From Qipengyuania seohaensis (GTDB lineage: Bacteria > Pseudomonadota > Alphaproteobacteria > Sphingomonadales > Sphingomonadaceae), in the NCBI RefSeq assembly GCF_002795865.1, contig NZ_CP024920.1, positions 2,143,001-2,207,000 of the forward strand: a stretch of DNA of 64,000 nucleotides, given 5' to 3'. The position numbers were made by a program, and so were the translations under genes. Position 1 is the first letter of the stretch; every line of letters starts with the position of its first letter. This document shows, piece by piece, positions 45,298-53,793 of this stretch. Under the pieces are notes generated by a model. The model was given only the letters and a program-made list of their open reading frames with translations, was not told the origin of the DNA and searched no databases.

Positions 45298-45681
45298 ATG
45301 TCCTTCGTCGTCGCAGCAACGGTTCTGGTTATGGGTAGTGGCCCGATCGAAGTCGTTTCGAATGCCGAGCCGAGCTACAATATCGGTTATGAAGAGCTGG
45401 TGGCCGGGGATCCCGCCGGTGCTCTCGAAGTACTCGAAGCGCAGTCGGGCGCCGATGCGCAGGATCCGGCGCGGCTCATCAACCACGGGGTCGCTCTGGC
45501 GCGTCTCGGTCAGCACGAGGGCGCACGTGAACGCTTCCAGCAGGCCGCCCGGCTGGACGACCGTTATCGCCTGGAGACCGCAGATGGATCATGGGTCGAC
45601 TCGCGTGTGCTTGCGCGTCGCGGCCTCGCGATGATCGATGAAGGACGCACCACCGGCTTCGCATCGCTGGCCAGCCGCTAG
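45298..45681 (+). CDS. Small TPR-like protein
   Basis: A 127-residue protein from ATG 45298 (a purine-rich GAGTGGGAGTG ribosome region precedes it). It has an N-terminal hydrophobic segment, possibly a signal peptide, and one or two TPR-type helical pairs (YEELVAGDPAGALEVLEAQ; HGVALARLGQHEGARERFQQAARLD). It is divergent from the lipoprotein-receptor operon and shares its control region, so it may belong to the same regulon. Similar small proteins accompany TonB receptors in sphingomonads in my recollection. Confidence 0.65.
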   Translation: MSFVVAATVLVMGSGPIEVVSNAEPSYNIGYEELVAGDPAGALEVLEAQSGADAQDPARLINHGVALARLGQHEGARERFQQAARLDDRYRLETADGSWVDSRVLARRGLAMIDEGRTTGFASLASR

Positions 45682-45703
45682 GCCGACAGAACACCACCGA
45701 GAT

Positions 45704-45735
45704 GCCCGCTTTCCTTTACGGAGAGCGGGCTTTTT
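45704..45735 (+). terminator. Rho-independent terminator of the TPR gene
   Basis: GCCCGCTTTCC pairs with GGAGAGCGGGC (one G-U wobble) and is followed by TTTTT, 22 bp after the stop. Confidence 0.88.
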
Positions 45736-45828
45736 CATTGGGGAAAGAGTTTTCCCCAGGCATTCAGCTTCTTGTCACCCTCGTGTCATGTAAGGTCTCC
45801 AGAGGGGCCGCACGGAGGGTGTTCGACG

Positions 45829-46461
45829 ATGATTCGTACACGATGGGTGCTCCACGCGATTTGCGTAGGCGGAGCATTCGCCGCTTTCCCGGTGAAGGCG
45901 GACGTCATGGAGATCGATGCTGACGGAGCGCGCTGGATAGCCGGCGACCGCGCCGCCACTGAAGCTGCGCCCGACCAGTTTATCATCCCGGCCGATGGCA
46001 ACGAAACGGTCCCCGAAGGGCTGGCCATCCCCGATCATGTCATCGCCGACCCCGCTGCACATTCGGCAGGCGTGCCGGAAATCTACCGCGCCAAGATCGC
46101 CGAACTTTCGCAGCGCTTCGACCTGTCGCAATCGCTCCTCGAAGCAATGGTCTGGCAGGAAAGCCGCTGGCGGCACGACGCCGTTTCGCCTGCGGGCGCG
46201 CAGGGCCTAGCCCAGCTGATGCCCGCGACCGCGCGCGAACTGGGCGTGGATCCACGCGATCCCTTCGCCAATCTCGAAGGCGGCGCGCGTTACCTGAGGG
46301 CGCAGCTCGATCGCTTCGACGGCGACCTGGAAAAAGCGCTCGCCGCATACAACGCCGGTCCGGGATGCGTGGAGCGCGCAGGCGGCGTCCCGCGCATTCG
46401 CGAAACACAGCTTTACGTGGCCTCGATCATGGGCCGCCTTGCAGATCATTCACGGGAGTAA
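45829..46461 (+). CDS. virB1: Lytic transglycosylase, VirB1-like
   Basis: I start at ATG 45829 (GGAGG about 11 bases upstream), giving 210 residues with a signal peptide. A C-terminal SLT domain follows: catalytic Glu in AMVWQESRWRHDAVS, then GAQGLAQLMPATARELG, YLRAQLDRF and AAYNAGPGCV. It cuts peptidoglycan to make room for the secretion channel. It opens the virB operon, six bases before virB2. A housekeeping role is possible, but the tight linkage favours VirB1. Confidence 0.88.
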   Translation: MIRTRWVLHAICVGGAFAAFPVKADVMEIDADGARWIAGDRAATEAAPDQFIIPADGNETVPEGLAIPDHVIADPAAHSAGVPEIYRAKIAELSQRFDLSQSLLEAMVWQESRWRHDAVSPAGAQGLAQLMPATARELGVDPRDPFANLEGGARYLRAQLDRFDGDLEKALAAYNAGPGCVERAGGVPRIRETQLYVASIMGRLADHSRE

Positions 46462-46467
46462 TCCGAC

Positions 46468-46770
46468 TTGAAATCGCTTGTCACCCGCTCGGCCGCACTG
46501 GCCATGTTGCTCTGGCCGACCGCCGCTTTCGCGCAAGCCGCCGACCCCGCGGGCTCGGGGCCCATCGTTAATGCTCTGTCGTGGCTTCAGGGCACTTTGC
46601 TCGGCAATGTCGCGACCGCCGTAGCAGTCATGGCGGTTGCAGCGGTCGGCTTCATGATGCTGACCGGACGCCTCAACTGGCGCTTCGGTGCGACCGTGAT
46701 CATCGGCGTGTTCATCCTGTTCGGCGCGGCTTCGATCGTCGCCGGTATCCAGGGCGTGGCGGCAGGCTGA
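46468..46770 (+). CDS. virB2: Type IV secretion pilin VirB2
   Basis: A 100-residue TrbC/VirB2-type pilin with TTG start 46468 (GGGAG ribosome site). The signal peptide ends near AAFAQA, followed by two hydrophobic helices (about 45-65 and 74-95) around a short basic loop (TGRLNWRFG), as in VirB2. The mature subunit forms the pilus after processing. It is followed by virB3 after one base. Confidence 0.88.
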   Translation: MKSLVTRSAALAMLLWPTAAFAQAADPAGSGPIVNALSWLQGTLLGNVATAVAVMAVAAVGFMMLTGRLNWRFGATVIIGVFILFGAASIVAGIQGVAAG

Positions 46771-46771
46771 T

Positions 46772-47056
46772 ATGACCGCTCTCGTCCGCCACCCCGTCCA
46801 TAAGGCGCTCACCCGGCCGCAGATGTTTGCCGGCGTGACGTTCAATTACTTCATCATCAACGGGGTGGTGACGACCGAGATTTTCCTCATCACGGGCAGC
46901 TTCTGGGCGCTGTTTGCCGCGCTCGTCATGCATGGCGTGGGCTATTTCGCCTGCCTGCGCGAACCGCGGATTTTCGACCTCTGGATGACCAAGGTCAGCA
47001 AATGCCCGCGCGTGAAGAATTACAAGCGCTGGGGGTGCAACAGCTATGCCGCGTGA
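46772..47056 (+). CDS. virB3: Type IV secretion inner-membrane protein VirB3
   Basis: A 94-residue protein with the VirB3 pattern: HPVHKALTRPQMFAGV, two membrane segments and a C-terminal REPRIFDLWMTKV. It works with VirB4 at the inner membrane. Its last 11 bases overlap virB4, typical of this operon type. Confidence 0.88.
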   Translation: MTALVRHPVHKALTRPQMFAGVTFNYFIINGVVTTEIFLITGSFWALFAALVMHGVGYFACLREPRIFDLWMTKVSKCPRVKNYKRWGCNSYAA

Positions 47057-49481
47057 CCGCAAATGGATCGGCCCCGCCTCGTGGAGTGTGCGGGAAGCGA
47101 AGGCGGGCGACCGCCTGCCCTATTCGCGTATGGTGGACGAAAATACCGTCCTGCTGCGCGACGGCAGCGTGATGACCGCAATCCAGGTCCCCGGTCTGCT
47201 GTTCGAGACCGAGGATAGCGAGGCCCTGAACGCCCACGCCGCCACACGAGAAGTAGTGCTGCGTTCCACGCTCGATGCGCGCTTCGTGCTTTATCATCAC
47301 GTCATCAGGCGCCGTGTTTCGATCGACCTCGAAGCGGAATTTCCCGATCCCATCAGCCGCCATATCGATGCGCGCTGGAAAGAGCGGCTCGGCTCGGGCC
47401 AGCTATTCGTCAACGACCAGTTCATTACGCTGATCCGGCGCCCTGCGCGCGGCAAGGCGGGCTGGGCCGAGAAGGTGTCCAAGCGCCTCAAAGGCCGCAA
47501 GGACCGGCTGGAAGCCGATCCCAAGGACCTGCGCAGCCTGCGTGCTGCCGCACAGGGGCTCATTGCTTCGCTGCAGGCTTACGGCGCTGTGCCCCTAGGC
47601 GATTATGTCGGTGCACAGGGCAATACCAATTCCGAAATGCTGGAGCTGCTTTCCGCGCTCTACAACGGCGAGATGCGCCCGGTGCGCAAGCCTGCGGACG
47701 ACGTCGATATCGGCCACATGCTGCCCTATCGCCGCGTCAGCTTCGGTCTCGACGCGATGGAACTGCGCGGATCCGGCTCGCCCGATTTCGCAGCCATCCT
47801 GGGCCTCAAGGATTACCCTGAGGCGACCAGCCCGGGCCTGCTCGACGGCCTGTTGCGCCTGCCGTTCGAAATGGTTGTGTGCGAAAGCTATGCCCCGGCC
47901 GAGCGCCAGACCGCGCGAGAGCGGATGGACCTTTCGATCCGGCGCCTGAAATCGGCTGACGAGGAAGCCATGGCCGAGCGTGCGGACATGATGTCCGCCC
48001 GCGATGCGCTTGGCAACGGGGCGGTGGGCTTCGGCGATCATCACCTCACCGTAATGGTGAAAGAGCGCGATCTCGCCCGCCTCGACGATGCGACAGCGGC
48101 ATGCAGTGCCGCTCTTGCCGATACCGGAGCGATCGCGGTCCGCGAAGATACCAACCTCGAACCTGCTTTCTGGGGCCAGTTCCCGGGCAACGAGAGCTAT
48201 CTCGTGCGCCGCGCCCTGATCTCTAGCGCGAACATGGCGAGCTTCGGTTCGCTGCATGGCTTTGCGCTCGGCCAGGCGAAGGGCAACCACTGGGGCGATG
48301 CCGTCACCCTGCTGGAAACCACCAGCGCGACCCCGTTCTTCTTCAATTTCCACCACGGCGACCTTGGCAATTTCTCGGTCATCGGGCCGAGCGGGTCGGG
48401 CAAGACCGTGGTCATGAATTTCCTCGCTGCGCAGGCTCAGAAGTTCAAACCGCGCACAGTCCTCTTCGACAAGGACCGCGGCGCGGAGCTTTTCGTGCGC
48501 GGGATCGGCGGACGCTACGACAGTATCCGCGCGGGCGAGCCCACCGGGTTCAATCCACTCGGCCTGTCCGACAGCCCGACCAACAAGGCATTCCTGCGTG
48601 ACTGGCTTGGCGTCCTGCTGAATGCGAACGGTCCGGAAGAAGAGGCCACTATCGCCCATGCGGTCGATGCGGCCTATGCCAATGACGCCTCGCTGCGCCG
48701 CCTGCGGCATTTCAAGGAGCTGCTCTCCGGCAGCAAGCGGCCCCAGCCGGGCGATCTGGCGGACCGCCTGTCGGCCTGGATCGGCGAGGGCGAGAAGGCC
48801 TGGCTGTTCGACAATGCGGAAGATCAACTCGACCTCTCCGCCCGCGTGCTCGGTTTCGACATGACCGCGCTGCTGGAGAACCCCGCACTGCGCACCCCGA
48901 CGATGATGTATCTCTTCCACCGGATCGAAGAGCGGCTCGACGGAAGCCCCACGATGATCCTGATCGACGAGGGCTGGAAGGCGCTTGACGACGAGGTGTT
49001 CGCAGCACGCATTCGCGACTGGCTCAAGACGCTGCGCAAACGCAACGCGCTGGTCGGCTTTGCGACGCAATCCGCCCGCGATGCCCTGGAGAGCCGCATC
49101 TCGACTGCGCTGGTGGAACAGACCGCTACCATGGTCTTCATGCCCAACAGCCGTGCGCGCGCAGAGGATTATTGCGACGGGTTCGGTCTCACCAGTCACG
49201 AACTGGCGCTGATCCGCAGCTTGCCAGCGCACAGTCGCTGTTTTCTCGTGCGCCAGCCCGATGCGAGCGTGGTGGTCCGCCTCGACCTGTCGGGCGCGCC
49301 CGAAGTGCTGACTTTGCTGTCTGGCCGCGAAAGCTCTGTACGCCGCCTGGACCTGCTGCGCGAGGCAATGGGCGATGCGCCCGCCGACTGGTTCCCCGCT
49401 TTGACCGGCTCCGCATGGCCGGGCGGTGCTCAGGATAGCGCCGATAATGACGACATCCAGATAGGGCTTGCGGCAGAATGA
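47046..49481 (+). CDS. virB4: Type IV secretion ATPase VirB4
   Basis: The 811-residue ATPase has an N-terminal CagE/TrbE domain and a C-terminal RecA-like domain. Walker A is GPSGSGKT near residue 448, Walker B MILIDEGWKALDD near 640 and the VGFATQSARDAL segment follows. It powers pilus assembly and substrate transfer. It overlaps virB3 (11 bp) and virB6 (4 bp), giving a strictly coupled operon. Confidence 0.95.
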   Translation: MPRDRKWIGPASWSVREAKAGDRLPYSRMVDENTVLLRDGSVMTAIQVPGLLFETEDSEALNAHAATREVVLRSTLDARFVLYHHVIRRRVSIDLEAEFPDPISRHIDARWKERLGSGQLFVNDQFITLIRRPARGKAGWAEKVSKRLKGRKDRLEADPKDLRSLRAAAQGLIASLQAYGAVPLGDYVGAQGNTNSEMLELLSALYNGEMRPVRKPADDVDIGHMLPYRRVSFGLDAMELRGSGSPDFAAILGLKDYPEATSPGLLDGLLRLPFEMVVCESYAPAERQTARERMDLSIRRLKSADEEAMAERADMMSARDALGNGAVGFGDHHLTVMVKERDLARLDDATAACSAALADTGAIAVREDTNLEPAFWGQFPGNESYLVRRALISSANMASFGSLHGFALGQAKGNHWGDAVTLLETTSATPFFFNFHHGDLGNFSVIGPSGSGKTVVMNFLAAQAQKFKPRTVLFDKDRGAELFVRGIGGRYDSIRAGEPTGFNPLGLSDSPTNKAFLRDWLGVLLNANGPEEEATIAHAVDAAYANDASLRRLRHFKELLSGSKRPQPGDLADRLSAWIGEGEKAWLFDNAEDQLDLSARVLGFDMTALLENPALRTPTMMYLFHRIEERLDGSPTMILIDEGWKALDDEVFAARIRDWLKTLRKRNALVGFATQSARDALESRISTALVEQTATMVFMPNSRARAEDYCDGFGLTSHELALIRSLPAHSRCFLVRQPDASVVVRLDLSGAPEVLTLLSGRESSVRRLDLLREAMGDAPADWFPALTGSAWPGGAQDSADNDDIQIGLAAE

Positions 49482-50647
49482 CAAGCGCAGCCTGCCAGCA
49501 AGCGACGGACCAGGTCGGCAACGGCGTCGCCGCCGCCCTGCGCGGTGTCGACTGTATGGCAGGCGAAGCGTCGGCCATGGCGTTCGGTCGCCTGTTCGCA
49601 CCAGGTGGCGCCCTTGGCACCACGCTCACGATCCTGCTGACGCTTTACATTGCGGTTTTCGGCTTCCTGCTGCTGACAGGCAGGGCCAATATCGGCGTGC
49701 GCTCGCTTGTCCCGCGCATGATGACGCTCGGCCTCGTACTCACCTTCGCGACCAGCTGGGTTGCCTATCAGAGCGTGGTCTGGAACCTGGCAGTAGGAAC
49801 GCCAGATTACCTCGCAGGCGTCCTGACCGGCACGCAAGGATCGGCCACGGATACCTTCGCCCAGAAAATCGACGTGGTCTTCATTGCCATCCAGGAAGCG
49901 AGCGGCAGCAACACCGATTTCTCTGCATTCTCGCCGCAAGGGATGATGTGGCTTGGCGCAATGCTGTTCATGCTCGGTACGGTTGGCCTTCTGGTCACGA
50001 CCAAGATCGCACTTGGCATCCTTGTCGCAATCGGTCCGGTATTCGTTGTGCTGGCCCTGTTCAACGGCACACGCGGGTTGTTCGTCGGCTGGCTCAAGGG
50101 GCTTGTGATGTGCGCCCTGGCGCCGCTGTTCGCGGTGCTGGGCGGATCTATCATGCTCGAACTGTCGGTTCCGATCCTGTCGTCGATCACTGCGACTCCC
50201 GGCACCGTCCCGGCACAGGCCGGAATGGCCTTTTTCATGATCGGTGCGGTGCACGTCGCGCTGATGGTGCTCGTCCTCAAGGTCGCAGGTGCCATGGTTT
50301 CGGGTTGGACCGTTTTCGGCCTGGCTTCGGACAAGTCCGAGCGTGACGACCAGCCCGCCGCGCCGGCGCCCGCCCTTCAGCCCCACCTTTACGCAGCGCA
50401 GGCCGCTACCCAGGCGAGCGAACAGGCGCGCCGGATCGATGTCTCTGCAACCGCCACCGCACCTGCCGCCAACGATAGCTCCGGTGCGGTTGGCAGTGTA
50501 CGCACCACCAAGGTCTATGCGACCGCTTCAGCAAATACTCAGGCCGGGCCCGATAAGGCGGGACCCAGCCGGACCATGGGGATCGGCAGCCGCTTCAAGT
50601 CCGTGCCTACCCGCGGTCCAGCCCCTTCAATGGAGAAACCGTCATGA
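49478..50647 (+). CDS. virB6: Type IV secretion channel protein VirB6/TrbL
   Basis: A 389-residue polytopic protein with about six hydrophobic helices in residues 35-290 (for example TILLTLYIAVFGFLLLTG and ILVAIGPVFVVLALF) and a hydrophilic Ala/Thr-rich C-terminal tail. This is the VirB6/TrbL layout. It overlaps virB4 and virB9 by 4 bp each. No virB5 gene lies between virB4 and virB6, unlike the Agrobacterium operon. Confidence 0.88.
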   Translation: MTSAACQQATDQVGNGVAAALRGVDCMAGEASAMAFGRLFAPGGALGTTLTILLTLYIAVFGFLLLTGRANIGVRSLVPRMMTLGLVLTFATSWVAYQSVVWNLAVGTPDYLAGVLTGTQGSATDTFAQKIDVVFIAIQEASGSNTDFSAFSPQGMMWLGAMLFMLGTVGLLVTTKIALGILVAIGPVFVVLALFNGTRGLFVGWLKGLVMCALAPLFAVLGGSIMLELSVPILSSITATPGTVPAQAGMAFFMIGAVHVALMVLVLKVAGAMVSGWTVFGLASDKSERDDQPAAPAPALQPHLYAAQAATQASEQARRIDVSATATAPAANDSSGAVGSVRTTKVYATASANTQAGPDKAGPSRTMGIGSRFKSVPTRGPAPSMEKPS

Positions 50648-51417
50648 AACGCGCAGTCCTGACCGCGCTCGTCCTTGCACTGTCTGCGACGCCGGCACTG
50701 GCGGACGCGCGGCTGAAGCAGGTCATGTACGACGAATATTCGGTCGTCACTGTGCCAGGGCGCGTCAACGTCCAGGCCAGCATCGTGTTCGGTGACGATG
50801 AGACTATCGAGAATGTCGCCATCGGCAACTCGGCAACTTGGCAGGTAACGCCGAACAAGCGTGCGAACATCCTGTTCGTCAAACCGCTGGAAGCGCGTGC
50901 TGCGACCAATCTGACGGTTGTCACCAGCAAGCGGACCTATCTGTTCGATCTGGTCGCATCGCCGACTGCAAAGCCGCTCTACGTGTTGCGCTTCGACTAT
51001 CCGGCAGAGCCTGAAGAAGAGCTCGCAGACACGCAGATGGCTGCTTCCGATGCCGCCGCAGGCCCGGCGGAAGGACCAACCGAGACCTTCGACCCAGCCG
51101 ACATCAACCTCGCCTGGAGCGGGGAGGGAGAAGCCTCGCTGCTGCCGGAAACCGCCTTCGACAACGGGCAGACCACGTTCCTCAAATGGCCTGCGGGCCG
51201 GGATGTGCCAGCCATCCTCGTTACCAACAGCAAGGGTGAGGAAGGACCGGTGAATTACACCGTCGACGGGAACACAATCGCGATCGACGGCGTGCCGCGT
51301 TCGATCATCCTGCGCACCGGTGAACGCACGGCGACATTGATCAACACCGGCCCTGAACGGGCCTCTACCACCCAGCAGCGCGGCGATGCCGTGCTCGCCC
51401 AAAGGGAGGCGAAGTGA
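50644..51417 (+). CDS. virB9: Type IV secretion core-complex protein VirB9
   Basis: The 257-residue protein has a signal peptide (cut at ATPALA) and the VirB9/CagX pattern: YDEYSVVTVPGRVNVQASIVF, TWQVTPNKRANILFVKPLE, TNLTVVTSKRTYLFDL, and a C-terminal domain with PVNYTVDGNTIAIDGVP. It lines the outer-membrane core complex. virB8 and virB7 would normally precede it; here it directly overlaps virB6. Confidence 0.92.
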   Translation: MKRAVLTALVLALSATPALADARLKQVMYDEYSVVTVPGRVNVQASIVFGDDETIENVAIGNSATWQVTPNKRANILFVKPLEARAATNLTVVTSKRTYLFDLVASPTAKPLYVLRFDYPAEPEEELADTQMAASDAAAGPAEGPTETFDPADINLAWSGEGEASLLPETAFDNGQTTFLKWPAGRDVPAILVTNSKGEEGPVNYTVDGNTIAIDGVPRSIILRTGERTATLINTGPERASTTQQRGDAVLAQREAK

Positions 51418-52550
51418 TGCGTCTCGCCATGCGCCTTCCAGAAAAGAAGCCCGGCGACAGCAGCGTCGCGAACGATTTCGATCCGCGCGACGAAACCGAC
51501 GCCGACGTCATCGACCTCGCCCAGCGCAATGCCTTTCCCGCAGTGGCCCGTCCTGGCGGAAAGTCCGACGCGCTCGGCATGGTCGCAGGCATCGCGATCG
51601 TCGCCGGCCTGGGTGCCGTCACCTTATGGAGCATGAGCGCGGCCCGGATGCCCGAACCGCAGGGGATAGGCGGCCAACAGGCGGCTCAGCCTGCCGCAGC
51701 TCCCGCGCCAGCTGCACCGGCACCTGCTGTCGTCGTGGCACCTCCGACCGCCAACCAGCAGGCCGCGATGGCCGACCCTGCACCCGCGCCAGTGCTGGCC
51801 GCCGCGCCGCAGCCCATGGCCGGGCCCAATCCCTACAGCAATCCGACCGTCGTCTTCGATGCCGGCAGTCCTGCAGTCACCGGACCGGCTGCCGCAATCG
51901 CCGCAGAGGCAGCCAGCGGTGGAGCAACGGGCAGCGGCAATTCAGCGACCGATTTCGCCAGCCGCGTGGGCGGCGTCGGCGGTGCGCCTGCGCAGGCCAA
52001 GGCGATGACCAATCCCTCGACCACCGTCACACAAGGCACGCTGATCCCCGCGATCCTGGAGACGGCGATCGATACCAATGTGCCGGGTTTCGTGCGCGCT
52101 GTGGTCAGCCAGGACGTGCGCAGCTTCGATGGCAGCAAGGTGCTGGTGCCGCGTTCCAGCCGCCTGATCGGGCAATACCAGTCCGGGATGCAGAACGGCC
52201 AGAAACGCGCTTATGTCATCTGGACGCGCCTGATCCGGCCCGACGGGGCATCGGTGAACCTCGCTTCGCCCGCCATCGGTTTCGACGGCACGACCGGGCT
52301 CGAAGGCAAGGTCTCGGGCGCCGGTTTCTTCCAGCGCTTCGGATCTGCCATGCTGCTTTCGGTTGTCGGCGGTCTCGGCGCGCTTGCGACCGGCGGTGCC
52401 GGCGGTATCGTGCTGGGCGGGGCAAGTCAGTCGGCTGCTTCCACCGCAGCTCAGCAGGACGGCCAGCGTGGCCCGACGGTGCGGGTGAAAATGGGTGAAC
52501 CGATCCGGATCTTCACCGCCCGCGATCTCGATTTTTCCAAGGTCAGCTGA
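51417..52550 (+). CDS. virB10: Type IV secretion core-complex protein VirB10
   Basis: I start at ATG 51417, seven bases after GGGAGG; GTG 51414 is too close to the site. One membrane helix (about 45-65) is followed by a Pro/Ala-rich periplasmic spacer and the TrbI domain (TLIPAILETAIDTNVPGFVRA, PRSSRLIGQYQSG, FFQRFGSAMLLSVVGG with the antenna region). It spans both membranes in the core complex. It overlaps the virB9 stop by one base. Confidence 0.93.
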   Translation: MRLAMRLPEKKPGDSSVANDFDPRDETDADVIDLAQRNAFPAVARPGGKSDALGMVAGIAIVAGLGAVTLWSMSAARMPEPQGIGGQQAAQPAAAPAPAAPAPAVVVAPPTANQQAAMADPAPAPVLAAAPQPMAGPNPYSNPTVVFDAGSPAVTGPAAAIAAEAASGGATGSGNSATDFASRVGGVGGAPAQAKAMTNPSTTVTQGTLIPAILETAIDTNVPGFVRAVVSQDVRSFDGSKVLVPRSSRLIGQYQSGMQNGQKRAYVIWTRLIRPDGASVNLASPAIGFDGTTGLEGKVSGAGFFQRFGSAMLLSVVGGLGALATGGAGGIVLGGASQSAASTAAQQDGQRGPTVRVKMGEPIRIFTARDLDFSKVS

Positions 52551-52564
52551 GGCCCGGAGCGACC

Positions 52565-53593
52565 ATGGCCGCCGACATCCATCCAATCCTTCCCGAAGCC
52601 GATGCGGACGCTGCGCCCGCGATCGACACGTCGGGCGAGCGAAGCGTCTATCTCGAAGCCTATCTCAAGCCGTTCGAGGAATGGCTTGAACGAGACACGG
52701 TCACCGAAATCCTGGTCAATCGCCCTGGCGAAGTATGGGTGGAGGATGCAGCAGCAGGCGGCATGCACAAGGTCGATCGCCCCGATATCGACGACCGGCT
52801 GATCCAGCGTTTGGCGGAACAGGTGGCGCGGGTCAGTCACCAGGGCATCAACCGCGAGCACCCTTTGCTTGGCGCAACGCTGCCTGATGGCGCGCGTATC
52901 CAGTTCTGCGGTCCGCCGGCTGCGCGCAAGCACTGGGCCATGGCCATTCGCCGCCATCGCCGGCTCGATCTTCCGCTCGACGCCTATGACGCGGGCCCCT
53001 TGTCGCCGCGCAAGCCTGGTGACCTTCCCGATGCGCAGGCGGAGCCGATTGCCTTCCTGCGTGAAGCCGTGCGCCAGCGCCGCACCATCCTCGTCTCCGG
53101 GGGCACCAGTACGGGCAAGACGACCTTTCTCAACGCAATGCTGGGCGAAATTCCCAAGCAGGAGCGAGTGGTCCTCGTGGAAGATACGCCCGAGCTCAAG
53201 CTGCCGGGCGAAAACGGCGTCGGCCTGGTCGCAGTGAAGGGCGAACTGGGCGAGGCCAAGGTCACGGCCAACGAGCTGTTGCAAGCTGCCTTGCGTTTGA
53301 GGCCCGACCGGATCGTGCTGGGCGAACTGCGCGGCGCGGAAAGCGTCAGCTTCCTGCGGGCGATTAACACGGGTCACCCGGGTAGCTTCTCGACGATCCA
53401 TGCGAACAGCCTTCGGGGCGCGCTTGAGCAGTTGTCGCTGATGGTCATGCAGACGGGAATCGGTCTCACGCGACAGGACACGATTGCCTATGCGGCAAGC
53501 GTGATCGACGTGGTCGTGCAACTCGAACGAGGCGCGGATGGGCGGCGTGGTATCGCGCAAATCGCCAGAAGCGAGGAATTGCTCGAAGCGTGA
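52565..53593 (+). CDS. virB11: Type IV secretion traffic ATPase VirB11
   Basis: A 342-residue hexameric ATPase with Walker A GGTSTGKTT near 179-187, Asp box VLVEDTPELKL, Walker B RPDRIVLGELRGAE and His box TGHPGSFSTIHAN. It switches the machine between pilus assembly and transfer. It is the last virB gene; a TonB receptor gene follows 200 bp on. No virD4 coupling protein is visible. Confidence 0.95.
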   Translation: MAADIHPILPEADADAAPAIDTSGERSVYLEAYLKPFEEWLERDTVTEILVNRPGEVWVEDAAAGGMHKVDRPDIDDRLIQRLAEQVARVSHQGINREHPLLGATLPDGARIQFCGPPAARKHWAMAIRRHRRLDLPLDAYDAGPLSPRKPGDLPDAQAEPIAFLREAVRQRRTILVSGGTSTGKTTFLNAMLGEIPKQERVVLVEDTPELKLPGENGVGLVAVKGELGEAKVTANELLQAALRLRPDRIVLGELRGAESVSFLRAINTGHPGSFSTIHANSLRGALEQLSLMVMQTGIGLTRQDTIAYAASVIDVVVQLERGADGRRGIAQIARSEELLEA

Positions 53594-53793
53594 CATTTTG
53601 GCGTGGATGCGCCCTAATGCCCCGATGCCGTAACGTCAACCACCGGGCTGCATCTTTTCGCAGTCGCAACATATCCATCGCAAACTGCTGTTGCAGCGCA
53701 ACAATCGTGCGCGAAACCTTGCTTGCATAGGAATTCATGATAGTTTTCGTCTCCTAGGCCGCCTCCAGAGCGGCCAGGATGAGGAGAGGGATT

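Noticed and set aside
47595..49601. 668-codon minus-strand frame opposite virB4
   Set aside because: VirB4 motifs are on the plus strand and the antisense product has no recognisable domain.
45829..53593. Considered a conjugative element (ICE)
   Set aside because: No relaxase, coupling protein, integrase or partition gene is linked, and flanks are core genes.
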